Part shown: positions 38,374-54,963 of the stretch, piece by piece
How the letters are laid out: every line of letters starts with the position of its first letter
How positions within the stretch are numbered: the stretch's first letter is position 1
Source: Pseudomonas hamedanensis
GTDB taxonomy: Bacteria > Pseudomonadota > Gammaproteobacteria > Pseudomonadales > Pseudomonadaceae
Direction: 5' to 3'
Length of the DNA: 64,000 bases
Assembly (NCBI RefSeq): GCF_014268595.2
Contig: NZ_CP077091.1
Span: 2,688,501-2,752,500, forward strand
Made by a program: the position numbers and the translations under genes
The notes under the pieces: model-generated
What the model was told of the DNA's origin: nothing
What the model saw: the letters and a program-made list of their open reading frames with translations, nothing else
Database searches by the model: none

Positions 38374-38503
38374 AAAAAAGGGGCGGTATGACCCGCCCAC
38401 ATTTTTTCCCTATTCCCTGTATTCCTTTTCATCGTCCTGATGAATCGCGTCCTGCGATGTCCGTTCCCTTCATCCGTAAAGGGCGTGTCCGTCCGTCGAC
38501 ACA
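38374..38503 (-). ncRNA. rgsA: RgsA-like small RNA (Gac/RpoS-controlled)
   Basis: The gap between fdxA and rpoS is where Pseudomonas encodes RgsA, a stress sRNA controlled by GacA and RpoS. On the minus strand there is CTAATATCT (an RpoS-like -10) at about 38508-38518, then about 130 bases with no good frame, ending in GGGCGGGTCATACCGCCC (38381-38398) and a TTTTTTC run. A GacA box lies about 170 bases upstream. Ends are estimated from promoter and terminator. The rest of the 533-base gap holds the GacA box, an AT-rich stretch and the rpoS terminator. Confidence 0.75.
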
Positions 38504-38673
38504 ACTCAGATATTAGAGAGTTCCCCGGCGGGAGCAATCGGCGCTGAGCGCGCGACTGCGGTGTCATCAGCCCTTAACATAAAAAAATAACATTTCAAAT
38601 CAATAGGTTAAGCCGTACCCACAGCCGCGATAGACGTCTGCCACTGTGTAAAAATAACGAACACTTACGACAC

Positions 38674-38691
38674 AGTAAGCAATGGCTTACA
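38674..38691 (-). promoter_or_regulatory. GacA box (upstream activating sequence)
   Basis: Minus strand TGTAAGCCATTGCTTACT, one mismatch from the palindromic Pseudomonas GacA motif TGTAAG-N6-CTTACA. Its distance from the rgsA start resembles that seen for the Gac-controlled rsm RNAs. Confidence 0.8.
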
Positions 38692-38776
38692 GCAGGAGAC
38701 TACAAACGCAGAAAGTGCCGACCGCTGGTCCGGTGCCTCGCTCGTGCCGGGTCGGTCTTTTCCTCAACGCAAAAAC

Positions 38777-38812
38777 AAAAAGCCCCGACTGGTCGAACCA
38801 GTCGGGGCTTTT
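38777..38812 (-). terminator. rpoS terminator
   Basis: Stem AGCCCCGACTGG / CCAGTCGGGGCT (38781-38809) with a U-rich run on the minus strand (CTTTTTGTTTTTG). It lies just after the rpoS stop and may work in both directions. Confidence 0.88.
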
Positions 38813-38833
38813 CGCGGGCGGCCGCTCAAGTGC

Positions 38834-39841
38834 TTATTGAAACAGCGACTCGCTCGACAGGCCATTCTTCTCAAGAATTTCACGAAGACGCTTGAGGCCT
38901 TCTACCTGGATCTGCCGTACCCGTTCCCGGGTCAGGCCGATTTCCAGACCTACATCCTCCAGCGTGCTGCTTTCATGACCGCGCAGGCCGAAGCGGCGTA
39001 TCACCACCTCGCGCTGTTTGTCGGTCAGCTCGGACAGCCACTGATCGATGCTCTGGGACAGATCGTCGTCCTGCAGCAGTTCGCAGGGATCGGTCGGACG
39101 ATCATCGGTGAGGGTGTCCAGCAGGGTTTTATCCGAATCCGGACCCAGCGAGACGTCGACCGAAGAAACCCGTTCGTTCAGGCCAAGCATGCGCTTGACC
39201 TCGCCTACCGGTTTTTCCAGCAGGTTGGCGATTTCTTCGGGTGAAGGTTCGTGGTCGAGCTTTTGCGTCAGCTCCCGTGCGGCCCGCAGGTACACGTTGA
39301 GCTCCTTGACCACATGAATCGGCAACCGGATGGTTCGGGTCTGATTCATGATGGCGCGCTCGATGGTCTGACGAATCCACCAGGTCGCGTAGGTCGAGAA
39401 GCGGAAACCGCGCTCGGGATCGAACTTTTCCACCGCGCGGATCAGCCCGAGGTTGCCCTCTTCGATCAGATCCAGGAGCGACAGGCCCCGATTGACGTAA
39501 CGCCGGGCGATTTTGACCACCAGCCGCAGGTTACTTTCAATCATGCGCTTGCGCCCGGCCGGATCGCCACTTTGCGACAAGCGCGCAAAATGAACTTCTT
39601 CCTCCGGGGAGAGCAATGGGGAAAAGCCGATTTCGTTGAGATACAACTGCGTGGCATCAAGTGCACGCGTGTAGTCGATGTACTTGTGTTGTTTAAGTGA
39701 AACGGAGTGTTTGGATCTGGAACGAACGGAAGGTGGAGCAGCCCCTTCATCATTCAACATCGAATCCGAATCGATGCCGGTCTCCATAAGGAGAACCTCA
39801 TCGTCGATGTCAAACTCCGGCACTTCTTTACTGAGAGCCAT
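38834..39841 (-). CDS. rpoS: Stationary-phase sigma factor RpoS
   Basis: A 335-residue sigma-38. Region 1.2 [20 protein letters not shown], region 2 [20 protein letters not shown] with [20 protein letters not shown] and [13 protein letters not shown], region 3 [20 protein letters not shown], and region 4 [20 protein letters not shown] with [15 protein letters not shown] are all present. It controls stress, stationary phase and secondary metabolism genes. The gene follows nlpD after 106 bases; in relatives the main rpoS promoter lies within nlpD. Confidence 0.99.
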   Translation of the reverse strand: MALSKEVPEFDIDDEVLLMETGIDSDSMLNDEGAAPPSVRSRSKHSVSLKQHKYIDYTRALDATQLYLNEIGFSPLLSPEEEVHFARLSQSGDPAGRKRMIESNLRLVVKIARRYVNRGLSLLDLIEEGNLGLIRAVEKFDPERGFRFSTYATWWIRQTIERAIMNQTRTIRLPIHVVKELNVYLRAARELTQKLDHEPSPEEIANLLEKPVGEVKRMLGLNERVSSVDVSLGPDSDKTLLDTLTDDRPTDPCELLQDDDLSQSIDQWLSELTDKQREVVIRRFGLRGHESSTLEDVGLEIGLTRERVRQIQVEGLKRLREILEKNGLSSESLFQ

Positions 39842-39947
39842 TGTTATAGTCCTTTGGTGAGTTCGACCCCAAGCTCAAGCGACGCCTTTATCCTTGGCAG
39901 CGCTGGAGCCTGTCCCCTCTACGCGACGGAACAGGCTGGCTTACAAA

Positions 39948-40817
39948 TCAACGTCTTGGCAGGAACTGCAGCGGATCCACAGGTTTACCTTGGCGGCGAA
40001 TCTCAAAGTGCAGTTTCACCCGGTCCGTACCCGTCGACCCCATTTCGGCAATTGTCTGTCCGACCTTGACCTGCTGTCCCTCCCGAACCAACAGCCTGCG
40101 GTTGTGACCGTAGGCACTGACGTAGGTTTCGCTGTGTTTGATGATGACCAATTCGCCGTAGCCCCTTAAGCCACTCCCGGCGTATACGACCGTCCCATCA
40201 GACGCAGCTAAAACAGGCTGTCCCAAATCTCCGGCGATATCAATTCCTTTATTCAAACTACCGTTTGAAGAGAATTTTCCAATAAGAATGCCATTAGATG
40301 GCCATCCCCAGCCGGTCGGGGCTGGCCCTGCCCGAGGCAATGGTGCAGGGGTTGGCTTGTTCGCGACGGACGGTACAGCCCCGGCAGAACCGGTGGTTGT
40401 GGTGGTCGTCGTGCCATTGGCCTGGCGCCGGATTACTGTGGTTTTGCTCGACGAAGAAGGCGAAGAACTGGTGTTTCTCACCACGGCTGTCGACGTTGAT
40501 CCGCTACGCCCGTCAAAGCGAATTGTCTGACCCGGGTGGATCGTATACGGCGTAGGAATATTGTTCCGCGCGGCGAGGGCTTTGTAGTCCCAGCCGTAGC
40601 GAAACGCGATCGAAAACAGCGTGTCGCCCGGACGGACTACATACTGCCCGGTCGTTACGGTCGGCCGCTGGGCCACCGCCTTGTTGCGATCGACGACACT
40701 CACGTTGCTCGATTTGGTGCTGGAGCAACCGACCAGCAGGGTGCTCAAGACAAGGCCAGTCACCAGGCGCTGAAAGCTCGTGTTACCCATACGCTGCGCA
40801 ATGACTCTGAGACTCAC
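39948..40817 (-). CDS. nlpD: LysM/M23 lipoprotein NlpD
   Basis: A 289-residue outer-membrane lipoprotein. The GTG start at 40817 has GGAG at good spacing; an internal ATG at 40790 has none. The lipobox LLVGC ends at Cys31, a LysM domain spans about 57-101 (YVVRPGDTLFSIAFRYGWDY), a Ser/Thr linker follows, and a LytM (M23) domain covers about 190-285. The zinc site appears incomplete (GIDIA is preceded by Lys, not His), as in NlpD proteins that activate amidases rather than cleave peptidoglycan. It aids daughter-cell separation. Confidence 0.96.
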   Translation of the reverse strand: MSLRVIAQRMGNTSFQRLVTGLVLSTLLVGCSSTKSSNVSVVDRNKAVAQRPTVTTGQYVVRPGDTLFSIAFRYGWDYKALAARNNIPTPYTIHPGQTIRFDGRSGSTSTAVVRNTSSSPSSSSKTTVIRRQANGTTTTTTTGSAGAVPSVANKPTPAPLPRAGPAPTGWGWPSNGILIGKFSSNGSLNKGIDIAGDLGQPVLAASDGTVVYAGSGLRGYGELVIIKHSETYVSAYGHNRRLLVREGQQVKVGQTIAEMGSTGTDRVKLHFEIRRQGKPVDPLQFLPRR

Positions 40818-41029
40818 CCGCCGCTCCCTATGTGGTGGCTGAAAAATGTGTGATACCGGTACCCGGCATCAAATGTCGCAAGTATAACGGGCAGAACCGG
40901 CTTTACCCTTAATGAAGCGAAATCGCTGTGCGCACACGTTTGCCAGCTGGCAATACGCTACGTTTAATCCGACATTGCCGCTGTAAGACCGAGGCCGTTG
41001 AAAGGAATTCAACAGCGGCAAACAAATGC

Positions 41030-42443
<1,414 letters not shown>

Positions 42444-42456
<13 letters not shown>

Positions 42457-43502
42457 GGGCTGTCCGTCTGCCCCACCGGCACCAGATCAACGAGTTCGCG
42501 CACCAATACGGTGGCGAAGCATCCGGCCGGGAGGACGAATTCCAGTTGCAGAATGTCAGGCTGGGGATAATGCCACGTCAACCCGCCAATGGGCAGTCGC
42601 AGGATGCGACGTTCGTGGCTCATGCCCGCGTGAATCAACCAATCACGCAGATCCGCTTCACGCGCGGCGATCCCCTGCTCCAGATCATGGACTGTCCCTG
42701 TGGCCGGAGAGTCACCTGCCCCCCACTGCGGACCGGTCGGATGCAGATCGAGAATCGCCAGTCGCGGGTCGCTGCACTCGGCTTCACCGGCCGGGAAAAA
42801 GCTGCGGCTGTCAGTGAACGCGAGCAGATCGCCGACCAGCGCACGCTGCCAGGTGCCATCAGCGACGCGCGCCGCCAGCACCTGATTGAACAGAAAGCTG
42901 CGCGCCGTCGACAGCAAACGCGAACGTACGTTGCGCTGTTCCGGCAAGGCCTTGCGCGCCGCCCACGCCCGCGCATCGACGACGTTGCCGCCGTCATGAC
43001 CGAAACGCTGGGCGCCGAAATAATTGGGAATACCTTGTCTGGCGATCAGTTGCAGGCGCTGATCCAGCGCAGCCCCGTCGCCGCTGAACTGAGTCAGGCG
43101 CAAGGTGAAGCCATTGGCCGAGTGCGCGCCGCGTTGCAGCTTGCGCTTGTGGCGCGTGGTCTTGAGGATCTTCAACGTGTCGTTTTCCGCCGCCGACAGA
43201 TCCGGATCGGCCTTGCCGGGTAGTTGCACGCTGAACCACTGGCGGGTCAGGGCCTGACGATCCTTGAGGCCGGCATAACTGACCGTGCGCAACGGCACGC
43301 CGGCGGCCTTGGCGATTCGCCGTGCTGCTTCTTCGGTATTCAAGCCACGCTTTTCCACCCAGATCCACAGGTGTTCGCCGTCGCCACTGAACGGAATATC
43401 CAGAACTTCATCGACCTGGAAATCTTCGGCAATGGCTTTCAGTACCGCTGTGCCGAGGGGTTCACCGTAAGCCCGTGGGCCGAGCAATTGCAGTTCATTC
43501 AT
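42444..43502 (-). CDS. truD: tRNA pseudouridine(13) synthase TruD
   Basis: A 352-residue enzyme modifying U13 of tRNA-Glu. The catalytic motif is [16 protein letters not shown] near residue 80 (Asp catalytic), with [19 protein letters not shown] and [17 protein letters not shown] downstream. It overlaps ispF by four bases upstream and surE downstream. Confidence 0.98.
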
Positions 43503-43972
43503 GCGCGCAGCAACAAGGCAACGGAATGCACGGCGATGCCTTCTTCGCGACCGACAAAGCCGAGCTTTTCGGTAGTGGTAGCTTTCACGTTCACTTGATC
43601 CAACTCAACTTGAAGATCCGCAGCGATCAGCGCGCGCATCGATTCGATATGCGGGGCCATCTTCGGCGCCTGGGCAACAATGGTGTTATCGACGTTACCG
43701 ACCTTCCAGCCCTTGGCATGGATCAGGCTGACCACATGACGCAGCAGTATTCGACTGTCGGCGCCCTTGAATTGCGGGTCGGTGTCCGGGAAGTGTTTGC
43801 CGATATCACCCAGCGCCGCAGCGCCGAGCAAGGCATCGCTCAAGGCGTGCAGCAGGACGTCACCGTCGGAATGAGCGAGCAGCCCGAAGCTGTGTGCAAT
43901 CTGCACCCCGCCCAGAGTAATGAAATCGCCTTCAGCGAAACGGTGCACATCATAGCCGTGGCCAATACGCAT
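43499..43972 (-). CDS. ispF: 2-C-methyl-D-erythritol 2,4-cyclodiphosphate synthase
   Basis: A 157-residue MEP-pathway enzyme forming the cyclic diphosphate precursor of isoprenoids. It begins [20 protein letters not shown] with the zinc ligands (GYDVH), and has [20 protein letters not shown]. In many relatives ispD and ispF are adjacent; here they are separated by the fghA-adhC-LysR insertion. Confidence 0.98.
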   Translation of the reverse strand: MRIGHGYDVHRFAEGDFITLGGVQIAHSFGLLAHSDGDVLLHALSDALLGAAALGDIGKHFPDTDPQFKGADSRILLRHVVSLIHAKGWKVGNVDNTIVAQAPKMAPHIESMRALIAADLQVELDQVNVKATTTEKLGFVGREEGIAVHSVALLLRA

Positions 43973-44003
43973 AAAAAAAACGCCCCGATTTTTGTCAGGG
44001 CGT
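43973..44003 (-). terminator. fghA terminator
   Basis: Minus strand CGCCCTGACAAAAATCGGGG then CGTTTTTTTT. Located between fghA and ispF. Confidence 0.85.
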
Positions 44004-44026
44004 GATTCTACCTGCTTTGTCAGACA

Positions 44027-44872
44027 TTAGGCGCCTAGAGCGCGCGCGTGATGCTGCAAGTGGTCGTCAATAAAGCTTGAGATGAAGAAATAGCTATGGT
44101 CGTAGCCCGGTTGCAGGCGCAACGTCAGCGGGTGGCCCGCCTGTTTCGCCGCTTGTTGCAGCGCTTCGGGTTTGAGCTGGGAGGCGAGGAAATCGTCGCG
44201 ATCACCTTGATCGACCAGCAGCGGCAGCTTCTCCGAGGCCTCCGCGATCAGCGCACAGGCGTCCCACTCTTTCCACTTGGAACGGTCTTCGCCCAGGTAA
44301 TGAGAGAAGGCTTTCTGACCCCAAGGGCAATCAATCGGATGGGTAATCGGCGAAAACGCCGAAACCGACAGGTAACGCCCCGGATTGCGCAATGCACACA
44401 CCAAAGCACCGTGACCGCCCATGGAGTGGCCGCTGATGCTGCGTTTGTCGGAAGCGGGGAAATGCGCTTCAACCAGTGAAGGCAATTCCTGCACGACATA
44501 GTCATGCATCCGATAGTGGCGTGCCCAGGGTTCCTGCGTGGCATTCAGATAAAACCCGGCGCCGAGGCCAAAATCCCAAGCCTTGTCCGCATCGTCCGGA
44601 ACATCCGGGCCACGCGGGCTGGTGTCTGGCGCAACGATGATCAGCCCGAGCTCGGCGGCCATGCGCATCGCACCGGCCTTTTGCATGAAGTTCTCATCGG
44701 TGCAGGTCAAACCCGACAACCAGTACAGCACCGGTAGCTGGCCGCCCTGCTCTGCCTGCGGCGGCAGGTACACGGCGAACACCATGTCGCAATCAAGCAC
44801 CTCGGAGCGATGGCGATAGCGCTTGTGCCAACCGCCGAAACTCTTCTGACAGGAAATGTTTTCCAGATTCAT
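44027..44872 (-). CDS. fghA: S-formylglutathione hydrolase
   Basis: A 281-residue esterase that releases formate and glutathione in formaldehyde detoxification. The nucleophile elbow is [11 protein letters not shown] near residue 148, and [20 protein letters not shown] and [20 protein letters not shown] (catalytic His) are present. It is encoded 88 bases downstream of adhC on the same strand, the enzyme producing its substrate, so the two form a functional pair. Confidence 0.97.
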   Translation of the reverse strand: MNLENISCQKSFGGWHKRYRHRSEVLDCDMVFAVYLPPQAEQGGQLPVLYWLSGLTCTDENFMQKAGAMRMAAELGLIIVAPDTSPRGPDVPDDADKAWDFGLGAGFYLNATQEPWARHYRMHDYVVQELPSLVEAHFPASDKRSISGHSMGGHGALVCALRNPGRYLSVSAFSPITHPIDCPWGQKAFSHYLGEDRSKWKEWDACALIAEASEKLPLLVDQGDRDDFLASQLKPEALQQAAKQAGHPLTLRLQPGYDHSYFFISSFIDDHLQHHARALGA

Positions 44873-44878
44873 AGCACT

Positions 44879-44958
44879 TCAGCCGCAAGCTGCGAGCGTC
44901 AAGCTGCAAGAGGGCGTTGCGCCTGCTTGCAGCTAATGGCTTGTAGCTTGTCGCTGCT
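44879..44958. repeat. Imperfect palindromic repeat between adhC and fghA
   Basis: The gap is made of AGCTTGCAG-type units in both orientations (CAAGCTGCGAGC, AAGCTGCAAG, CTTGCAGCT, GCTTGTAGCTTG). It resembles extragenic repeats of fluorescent pseudomonads but differs from the REP pairs elsewhere in the window. Confidence 0.65.
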
Positions 44959-44960
44959 CC

Positions 44961-46130
<1,170 letters not shown>

Positions 46131-46188
46131 TCAGTGATTAATAATCCGAACAAATGCAAAATATTATTGCTGTACAGGGACAATCTTC

Positions 46189-47085
46189 ATGTCGGAAAAC
46201 CGTTGGGAAGGCATCGACGAGTTCGTTGCCGTCGCCGAATGCAGCCAATTCACCGCAGCGGCAGAGCGACTCGGGGTTTCGTCCTCGCACGTCAGTCGCC
46301 AAATCGTCCGGCTGGAGGAACGTTTACAGACGCGCCTGCTGTATCGCAGCACCCGGCGGGTGACGCTGACCGAGGCAGGGCAGACTTTCCTCCAGCATTG
46401 TCAGCGCTTGCAGGATGGCCGCGAAGAGGCGTTGCGCGCGGTTGGCGACCTGACCAGTGAACCGAAAGGCATGCTGCGCATGACCTGTGCCGTGGCCTAT
46501 GGCGAACGGTTTATCGTGCCGCTGGTGACGCGATTCATGGGGCTTTACCCGCAACTGCGCATCGATATCGAACTGAGCAATCGCCAACTGGACCTGGTGC
46601 ACGAGGGTCTGGACTTGGCAATCCGCCTCGGCCGGCTGCAGGATTCGCGACTGGTCGCCACTCGCCTGGCACCACGGCGCATGTACCTGTGCGCATCGCC
46701 GTCCTACCTGGAACGGTACGGTCGCCCACACAGTTTGTCGGAGCTGAGTCGGCATAATTGCCTGATTGGCAGCTCGGACATCTGGCAACTGGAACAGAAC
46801 GGGCGGGAATTTTCCCAGCGGGTGCAGGGCAACTGGCGTTGCAACAGTGGGCAGGCGGTATTGGACGCGGCGCTGCAAGGGGTGGGATTGTGTCAACTGC
46901 CGGATTACTACGTGCTTGAACATTTGCACAGCGGCGCGTTGATTTCCTTGCTGGAGGCGCACCAGCCGCCGAATACGGCGGTGTGGGCGTTGTATCCGCA
47001 GCAGCGGCATTTGTCGCCGAAGGTGCGCAAGTTGGTGGACTTTTTGAAGGTGGGGTTGGCTGAGCGGCCGGAGTACAGGGAGTAA
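46189..47085 (+). CDS. LysR-family transcriptional regulator
   Basis: A 298-residue regulator with an N-terminal winged helix (FTAAAERLGVSSSHVSRQIV at about 21-40, then RLEERLQTRLLYRSTRRVTL) and a periplasmic-binding-like effector domain (about 90-290, beginning KGMLRMTCAVAYGERFIVPL). It is divergent from adhC, so control of adhC-fghA is likely but inferred. The effector is unknown; the intergenic region is AT-rich with several T-N11-A candidates. Confidence 0.95.
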   Translation: MSENRWEGIDEFVAVAECSQFTAAAERLGVSSSHVSRQIVRLEERLQTRLLYRSTRRVTLTEAGQTFLQHCQRLQDGREEALRAVGDLTSEPKGMLRMTCAVAYGERFIVPLVTRFMGLYPQLRIDIELSNRQLDLVHEGLDLAIRLGRLQDSRLVATRLAPRRMYLCASPSYLERYGRPHSLSELSRHNCLIGSSDIWQLEQNGREFSQRVQGNWRCNSGQAVLDAALQGVGLCQLPDYYVLEHLHSGALISLLEAHQPPNTAVWALYPQQRHLSPKVRKLVDFLKVGLAERPEYRE

Positions 47086-47102
47086 ATCATGTGTTGCCCG
47101 GA

Positions 47103-47183
47103 CGGGCGCTATCGCGAGCAGGGCTCGCTCCTACAGGGGAATGCATTTCAAAATGTAGGAGTGAGCCTGCTCGCGATGGCGGT
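47103..47183. repeat. REP pair in inside-out order
   Basis: Left unit GCGAGCAGGGCTCGCTCCTA+CA (47113-), right unit TGTAGGAGTGAGCCTGCTCG (from 47154). Orientation of the two units is the reverse of that in the other four pairs of this window, and the left unit is slightly diverged. Confidence 0.85.
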
Positions 47184-47201
47184 TTGACCGACACACAGCA
47201 C

Positions 47202-47909
47202 TCAGCGGCGATTAGCCCACCGCTGGCGCAACCACTCCAGATCTTCAGGCCGGGTCACCTTGAGGTTATCTGCCCGCCCCTCGATGAGGCGCGGCGCCAG
47301 ACCGGCCCACTCCATCGCCGAAGCTTCATCGGTAATCACGGCATCCGCCACCAGACTGTCGGCCAACGCCCGATGCAACGCGCCGAGGCGAAACATCTGC
47401 GGCGTATACGCCTGCCAGATCACGCTGCGATCCACGGTTTCAACCACGCGCCCGTTTTTATCGACGCGTTTAAGCGTGTCGCGGGCAGGCACGGCCAACA
47501 GGCCGCCCACCGGGTCATCAGCCAGGTCGGCGAGCAGTTTGTCGAGATCGTCGCGACTCAGGTTCGGCCGTGCCGCATCGTGCACCAGCACCCAATCTTC
47601 GTCATCAGCACCGTGCGCATGCAGATGCAGCAAGGCGTTGAGCACCGAGCCAGAACGCTCCGCTCCGCCGTCAACCCGCTGAATCCGCGGATCGTTGACG
47701 CACGCCAGGTGCGGCCAATAAGGGTCGTCAACAGCGAGACTGACCACCAGCCCCTTCAGGCTTGGGTGATCAAGGAAACAGCCGAGGCTGTGTTCAAGAA
47801 TTGTGCGCCCGCCCAGTTGCAGGTATTGCTTGGGACGGTCCGCGGCCATCCGGGCACCGACGCCCGCGGCAGGAATCACGGCCCAGAAGGCCGGCAGAGA
47901 ATCGATCAT
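47202..47909 (-). CDS. ispD: 2-C-methyl-D-erythritol 4-phosphate cytidylyltransferase
   Basis: A 235-residue MEP-pathway enzyme. The nucleotide-binding motif is AVIPAAGVGARMAADRPKQY near the N-terminus, with LVHDAARPNLSRDDLDKLL around 108-126 and ADSLVADAVITDEASAMEWA toward the end. It overlaps ftsB by four bases. Confidence 0.98.
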   Translation of the reverse strand: MIDSLPAFWAVIPAAGVGARMAADRPKQYLQLGGRTILEHSLGCFLDHPSLKGLVVSLAVDDPYWPHLACVNDPRIQRVDGGAERSGSVLNALLHLHAHGADDEDWVLVHDAARPNLSRDDLDKLLADLADDPVGGLLAVPARDTLKRVDKNGRVVETVDRSVIWQAYTPQMFRLGALHRALADSLVADAVITDEASAMEWAGLAPRLIEGRADNLKVTRPEDLEWLRQRWANRR

Positions 47910-48184
47910 TGGGCCAACTGGTAAAGGGTTTCGCCGTCCTTGACCATGCCCAGTTCGTGACGAGCCCGCTCTTCAACGGTCTCCATGCCCTTTTTCAGTT
48001 CGCTGACTTCGGCGTCCATGACCCGGTTGCGCTCCAGCAGGCCTTCGTTCTCGGCGTGTTGGTCGGCAATCTGCTGTTTCAGCTCGGCGACCTGCGCCAG
48101 ACTGCCATTGCCCACCCACAGGCGGTACTGCAGACCGGCCAGCAGCAAGAGCAAAACGAGAAACAACCAGTAAGGACTGCGCAT
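47906..48184 (-). CDS. ftsB: Cell division protein FtsB
   Basis: A 92-residue bitopic divisome protein: membrane segment at 4-19 (PYWLFLVLLLLLAGLQ) followed by a coiled coil (VAELKQQIADQHAENEGLLE). Works with FtsL and FtsQ. It lies between eno and ispD, the conserved eno-ftsB-ispD order. Confidence 0.96.
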   Translation of the reverse strand: MRSPYWLFLVLLLLLAGLQYRLWVGNGSLAQVAELKQQIADQHAENEGLLERNRVMDAEVSELKKGMETVEERARHELGMVKDGETLYQLAQ

Positions 48185-48242
48185 CGAATATCAGGTATCC
48201 AGTGAAAAAAGACAGCCACGCCACAACTTTGAAGCATCTGAT

Positions 48243-48275
48243 AGCACGAAGCCTGGAAAGGTCCAGGCTTGTGCT
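48243..48275. other. Strong hairpin between eno and ftsB
   Basis: AGCAC-GAAGCCTGGA-loop-TCCAGGCTT-GTGCT, with weaker outer pairing of ATCTGAT-like arms (48234-48289). There is no convincing T-run on either strand, so it may be a processing or attenuation structure rather than a terminator. Confidence 0.6.
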
Positions 48276-48354
48276 TAAGGCATCAGATTAGTGGCAAATC
48301 CATCGCTGTCACGACTTTTTCGACACAATCCGGTGTCCTTTGATCAGGTTGCGC

Positions 48355-49743
<1,389 letters not shown>

Positions 49744-49799
49744 TCACGCCCGAGGGCATGAGCGACAAATCGTGCGGTACTTTACCGGAGAATCGAGCG

Positions 49800-52302
<2,503 letters not shown>

Positions 52303-52555
52303 TTAAAGCGGTACGAGCCGCCGGGGAAAGCGAAGGAAGGCCGAAGCCCCCGATCACCTGCATTAATCACAGTGCACCTTTCAAAAAAACCGCCGCGTTG
52401 GGACAGACCGGCAGATGAAACACCGGTAGGTTGCTCGCTACACATTTTTTGGAATCGCCCAGCAAAGACTGCTTGGTAATCGGCAACTCCTGCGATTCAG
52501 GCGAATCCACAGAAGTTGTATCAAGAAGGGAGCGTAGTCTACCGGAATGCCCCTT

Positions 52556-53884
52556 TCATCTCAAACCTAGATCTTCGTCTGTTGGCTGCCAATGCAATTT
52601 CCAGTCGCCGTGCGTATCGCCATCAAGGCCCGCCAGGTTGGCCACCGCGAGTAATTCATCGCCGCGAAACAGCAGCGGCAATCTGCCACGCAAGAAACCC
52701 GGCACCGCGCGCTCGTTGAGCAGGCGCTTTAAATCACGGTGACCACGGTCGGCCAGCCGCAGCACTTCGCCGCCCTGCCGATAAGCAATCCGCAGCGGCC
52801 CCTGGGGAGGCTGCCCACTGAACATGACGCGACCGTTACCCGGCAAGCGTAGCGCTGACGCCGGGGCCTGCCATTCGCCGCCGATCACTGGAGCTTGCAG
52901 CCAGTCGCCGCTCAGCCACCAGAGGCGGCCAGCGCCGCGGTGCAGTTCGCCATCGGCCAGTCGCCAGACCGGTGCAGCATCCTGGGCCGCGTCGCGCAGA
53001 TGGGTCCAACCCGACCAATGGTCAGTGTCGGGCAGACGAGTCAGCGGTTCGAGCCAGTGACTGAGGGCGTTTCGCTGGCGCGCGGCGGACAAGGCGGCCA
53101 ACGGAGCCAGCGCCAGCGATGGCACACCCAGCCAGTCGAATTCATGGGCCGTTTCGGCCTGTGCCAGGTCGATCCGCGCCAGTTCATCCAGCAAGCCTTG
53201 CGCCTCACGCAGATGCGCAGCCGTGCGCGACAGGCTGGCCTGCGCTTGCGGCCAGCGCTCGGTCAACGCAGGCATGATCCGCTGGCGCAGAAAGTTTCGT
53301 GAGAAGTGCTGATCCTGATTCGACGGGTCCTCGATCCAGCGCAACTGATGAGCCTGTGCATAACGTTCCAGCTCGGCGCGGCCAACATCCAGTAACGGAC
53401 GAACCAACACGCCCTGCCCCACTGGCCGCTGCGATGGCATCCCGCCAAGCCCGCGCACACCGGCACCGCGCAACAGCCGAAACAGTAGCGTTTCCGCTTG
53501 ATCGTCGCGGTGCTGGCCGGTCAGCAGCACCTCATTGGTCTGCGTCAGCGAACTGAACACCGTATACCGCGCATCCCGCGCCGCCCGCTCAAGGCTCGCC
53601 CCCGGTTGCACCCTCACCCGCTGCACTTGCAACGGCACACCCCAAGCATCGCAAACGGCTTGGCAATGTTGCGGCCACGCATCTGCCGCAGCTTGAAGAC
53701 CGTGATGGATGTGGATAGCGCTTAGCGCAGGGAGGGATTCGTTTTTTGCCAGAGTGACAAGAAGGTGCAGGAGGACAGTGGAATCGAGGCCACCGGAAAA
53801 CGCGATGCGCCAGTGAGTGGCGTGGCGCCAAGGCTCAAGGTTCAGCAGAAGCCAGGATGGCAAATCAATCGGGGACTGGCCCAT
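52556..53884 (-). CDS. tilS: tRNA(Ile)-lysidine synthetase TilS
   Basis: A 442-residue enzyme converting C34 of the AUA-reading tRNA to lysidine. The ATP-pyrophosphatase P-loop is SGGLDST at 30-36, with VLLTGQHRDDQAETLLFRLL and NQDQHFSRNFLRQRIMPAL. The C-terminal domain has MFSGQPPQGPLRIAYRQGGE and VPGFLRGRLPLLFRGDELLA. A REP pair separates it from accA. Confidence 0.97.
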   Translation of the reverse strand: MGQSPIDLPSWLLLNLEPWRHATHWRIAFSGGLDSTVLLHLLVTLAKNESLPALSAIHIHHGLQAAADAWPQHCQAVCDAWGVPLQVQRVRVQPGASLERAARDARYTVFSSLTQTNEVLLTGQHRDDQAETLLFRLLRGAGVRGLGGMPSQRPVGQGVLVRPLLDVGRAELERYAQAHQLRWIEDPSNQDQHFSRNFLRQRIMPALTERWPQAQASLSRTAAHLREAQGLLDELARIDLAQAETAHEFDWLGVPSLALAPLAALSAARQRNALSHWLEPLTRLPDTDHWSGWTHLRDAAQDAAPVWRLADGELHRGAGRLWWLSGDWLQAPVIGGEWQAPASALRLPGNGRVMFSGQPPQGPLRIAYRQGGEVLRLADRGHRDLKRLLNERAVPGFLRGRLPLLFRGDELLAVANLAGLDGDTHGDWKLHWQPTDEDLGLR

Positions 53885-53908
53885 ATCTTTCTCTTTGCCC
53901 CAATCGAA

Positions 53909-53999
53909 TGTAGGAGTGAGCCTGCTCGCGATAGCGGTGTAACAGCCAACACATGGGTTGAATGTTACACCGCTATCGCGAGCAGGCTCACTCCTACAA
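53909..53999. repeat. Long perfect REP palindrome between tilS and accA
   Basis: Arms TGTAGGAGTGAGCCTGCTCG... and its complement are extended by GCGATAGCGGTGTAACA / TGTTACACCGCTATCGC, giving about 38 paired bases per arm around a short loop. It is the most complete REP palindrome in the window. Confidence 0.92.
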
Positions 54000-54015
54000 G
54001 GGGTAGCGCTTGTCT

Positions 54016-54963
54016 TTAGAGACCGTAGCTCATCAGGCGATCGTAACGGCGCTTGAGCAGCGCTTCGTTATCGAACTGCTTGAGCATCGCCAGTTGCGAG
54101 CTCAGCTCGGCACGGATCGACGCCGCAGCAGCCGCCGGATCACGATGCGCGCCGCCCAGTGGCTCGCCGATCACCTTGTCGACAATACCCAGGCCTTTCA
54201 GACGCTCAGCGGTGATGCCCATCGCTTCGGCGGCATCCGGTGCTTTTTCTGCGGTTTTCCACAGGATCGACGCGCAACCTTCCGGCGAGATCACCGCGTA
54301 GGTGGAATATTGCAGCATGTTCAACTGATCGCAGACACCGATGGCCAGCGCACCGCCGGAACCACCTTCACCGATCACAGTGGCGATGATCGGGGTTTTC
54401 AGACGCGACATCACACGCAGGTTCCAGGCGATCGCTTCGCTCTGGTTGCGATCTTCAGCGTCGATACCAGGGTAGGCGCCCGGGGTGTCGATGAAGGTCA
54501 GGATCGGCATCTTGAAACGCTCGGCCATTTCCATCAGACGGCAAGCCTTGCGGTAGCCTTCCGGACGCGGCATGCCGAAGTTGCGGCGTACCTTCTCGCG
54601 GACTTCACGGCCCTTCTGGTGGCCGATGATCATCACCGGCTGGTCTTCCAGGCGGGCGATACCACCAACAATGGCAGCGTCGTCGGAGAAGTGACGGTCA
54701 CCGTGCAGTTCATCGAACTCGGTGAAGATGTGTTCGATGTAATCGAGGGTGTAAGGGCGTTTCGGGTGGCGCGCCAGGCGTGCGATCTGCCAGCTGGTCA
54801 GCTTGCCGAAGATGTCTTCGGTCAGCGTTCTGCTCTTGTCCTGCAGGCGGGAGATCTCATCGCCGATATTCAGCGAATTGTCATTACCGACCAAGCGCAA
54901 CTCTTCGATCTTGGCTTGCAGGTCGGCGATCGGCTGTTCGAAATCTAGAAAATTCGGGTTCAT
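54016..54963 (-). CDS. accA: Acetyl-CoA carboxylase carboxyltransferase subunit alpha
   Basis: A 315-residue subunit that, with AccD, transfers carboxyl from biotin to acetyl-CoA. Start [20 protein letters not shown] at ATG 54963; nine earlier codons are open but not conserved. [40 protein letters not shown] and [20 protein letters not shown] are the CoA-binding landmarks. Encoded downstream of dnaE in the conserved dnaE-accA order. Confidence 0.98.
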   Translation of the reverse strand: MNPNFLDFEQPIADLQAKIEELRLVGNDNSLNIGDEISRLQDKSRTLTEDIFGKLTSWQIARLARHPKRPYTLDYIEHIFTEFDELHGDRHFSDDAAIVGGIARLEDQPVMIIGHQKGREVREKVRRNFGMPRPEGYRKACRLMEMAERFKMPILTFIDTPGAYPGIDAEDRNQSEAIAWNLRVMSRLKTPIIATVIGEGGSGGALAIGVCDQLNMLQYSTYAVISPEGCASILWKTAEKAPDAAEAMGITAERLKGLGIVDKVIGEPLGGAHRDPAAAAASIRAELSSQLAMLKQFDNEALLKRRYDRLMSYGL

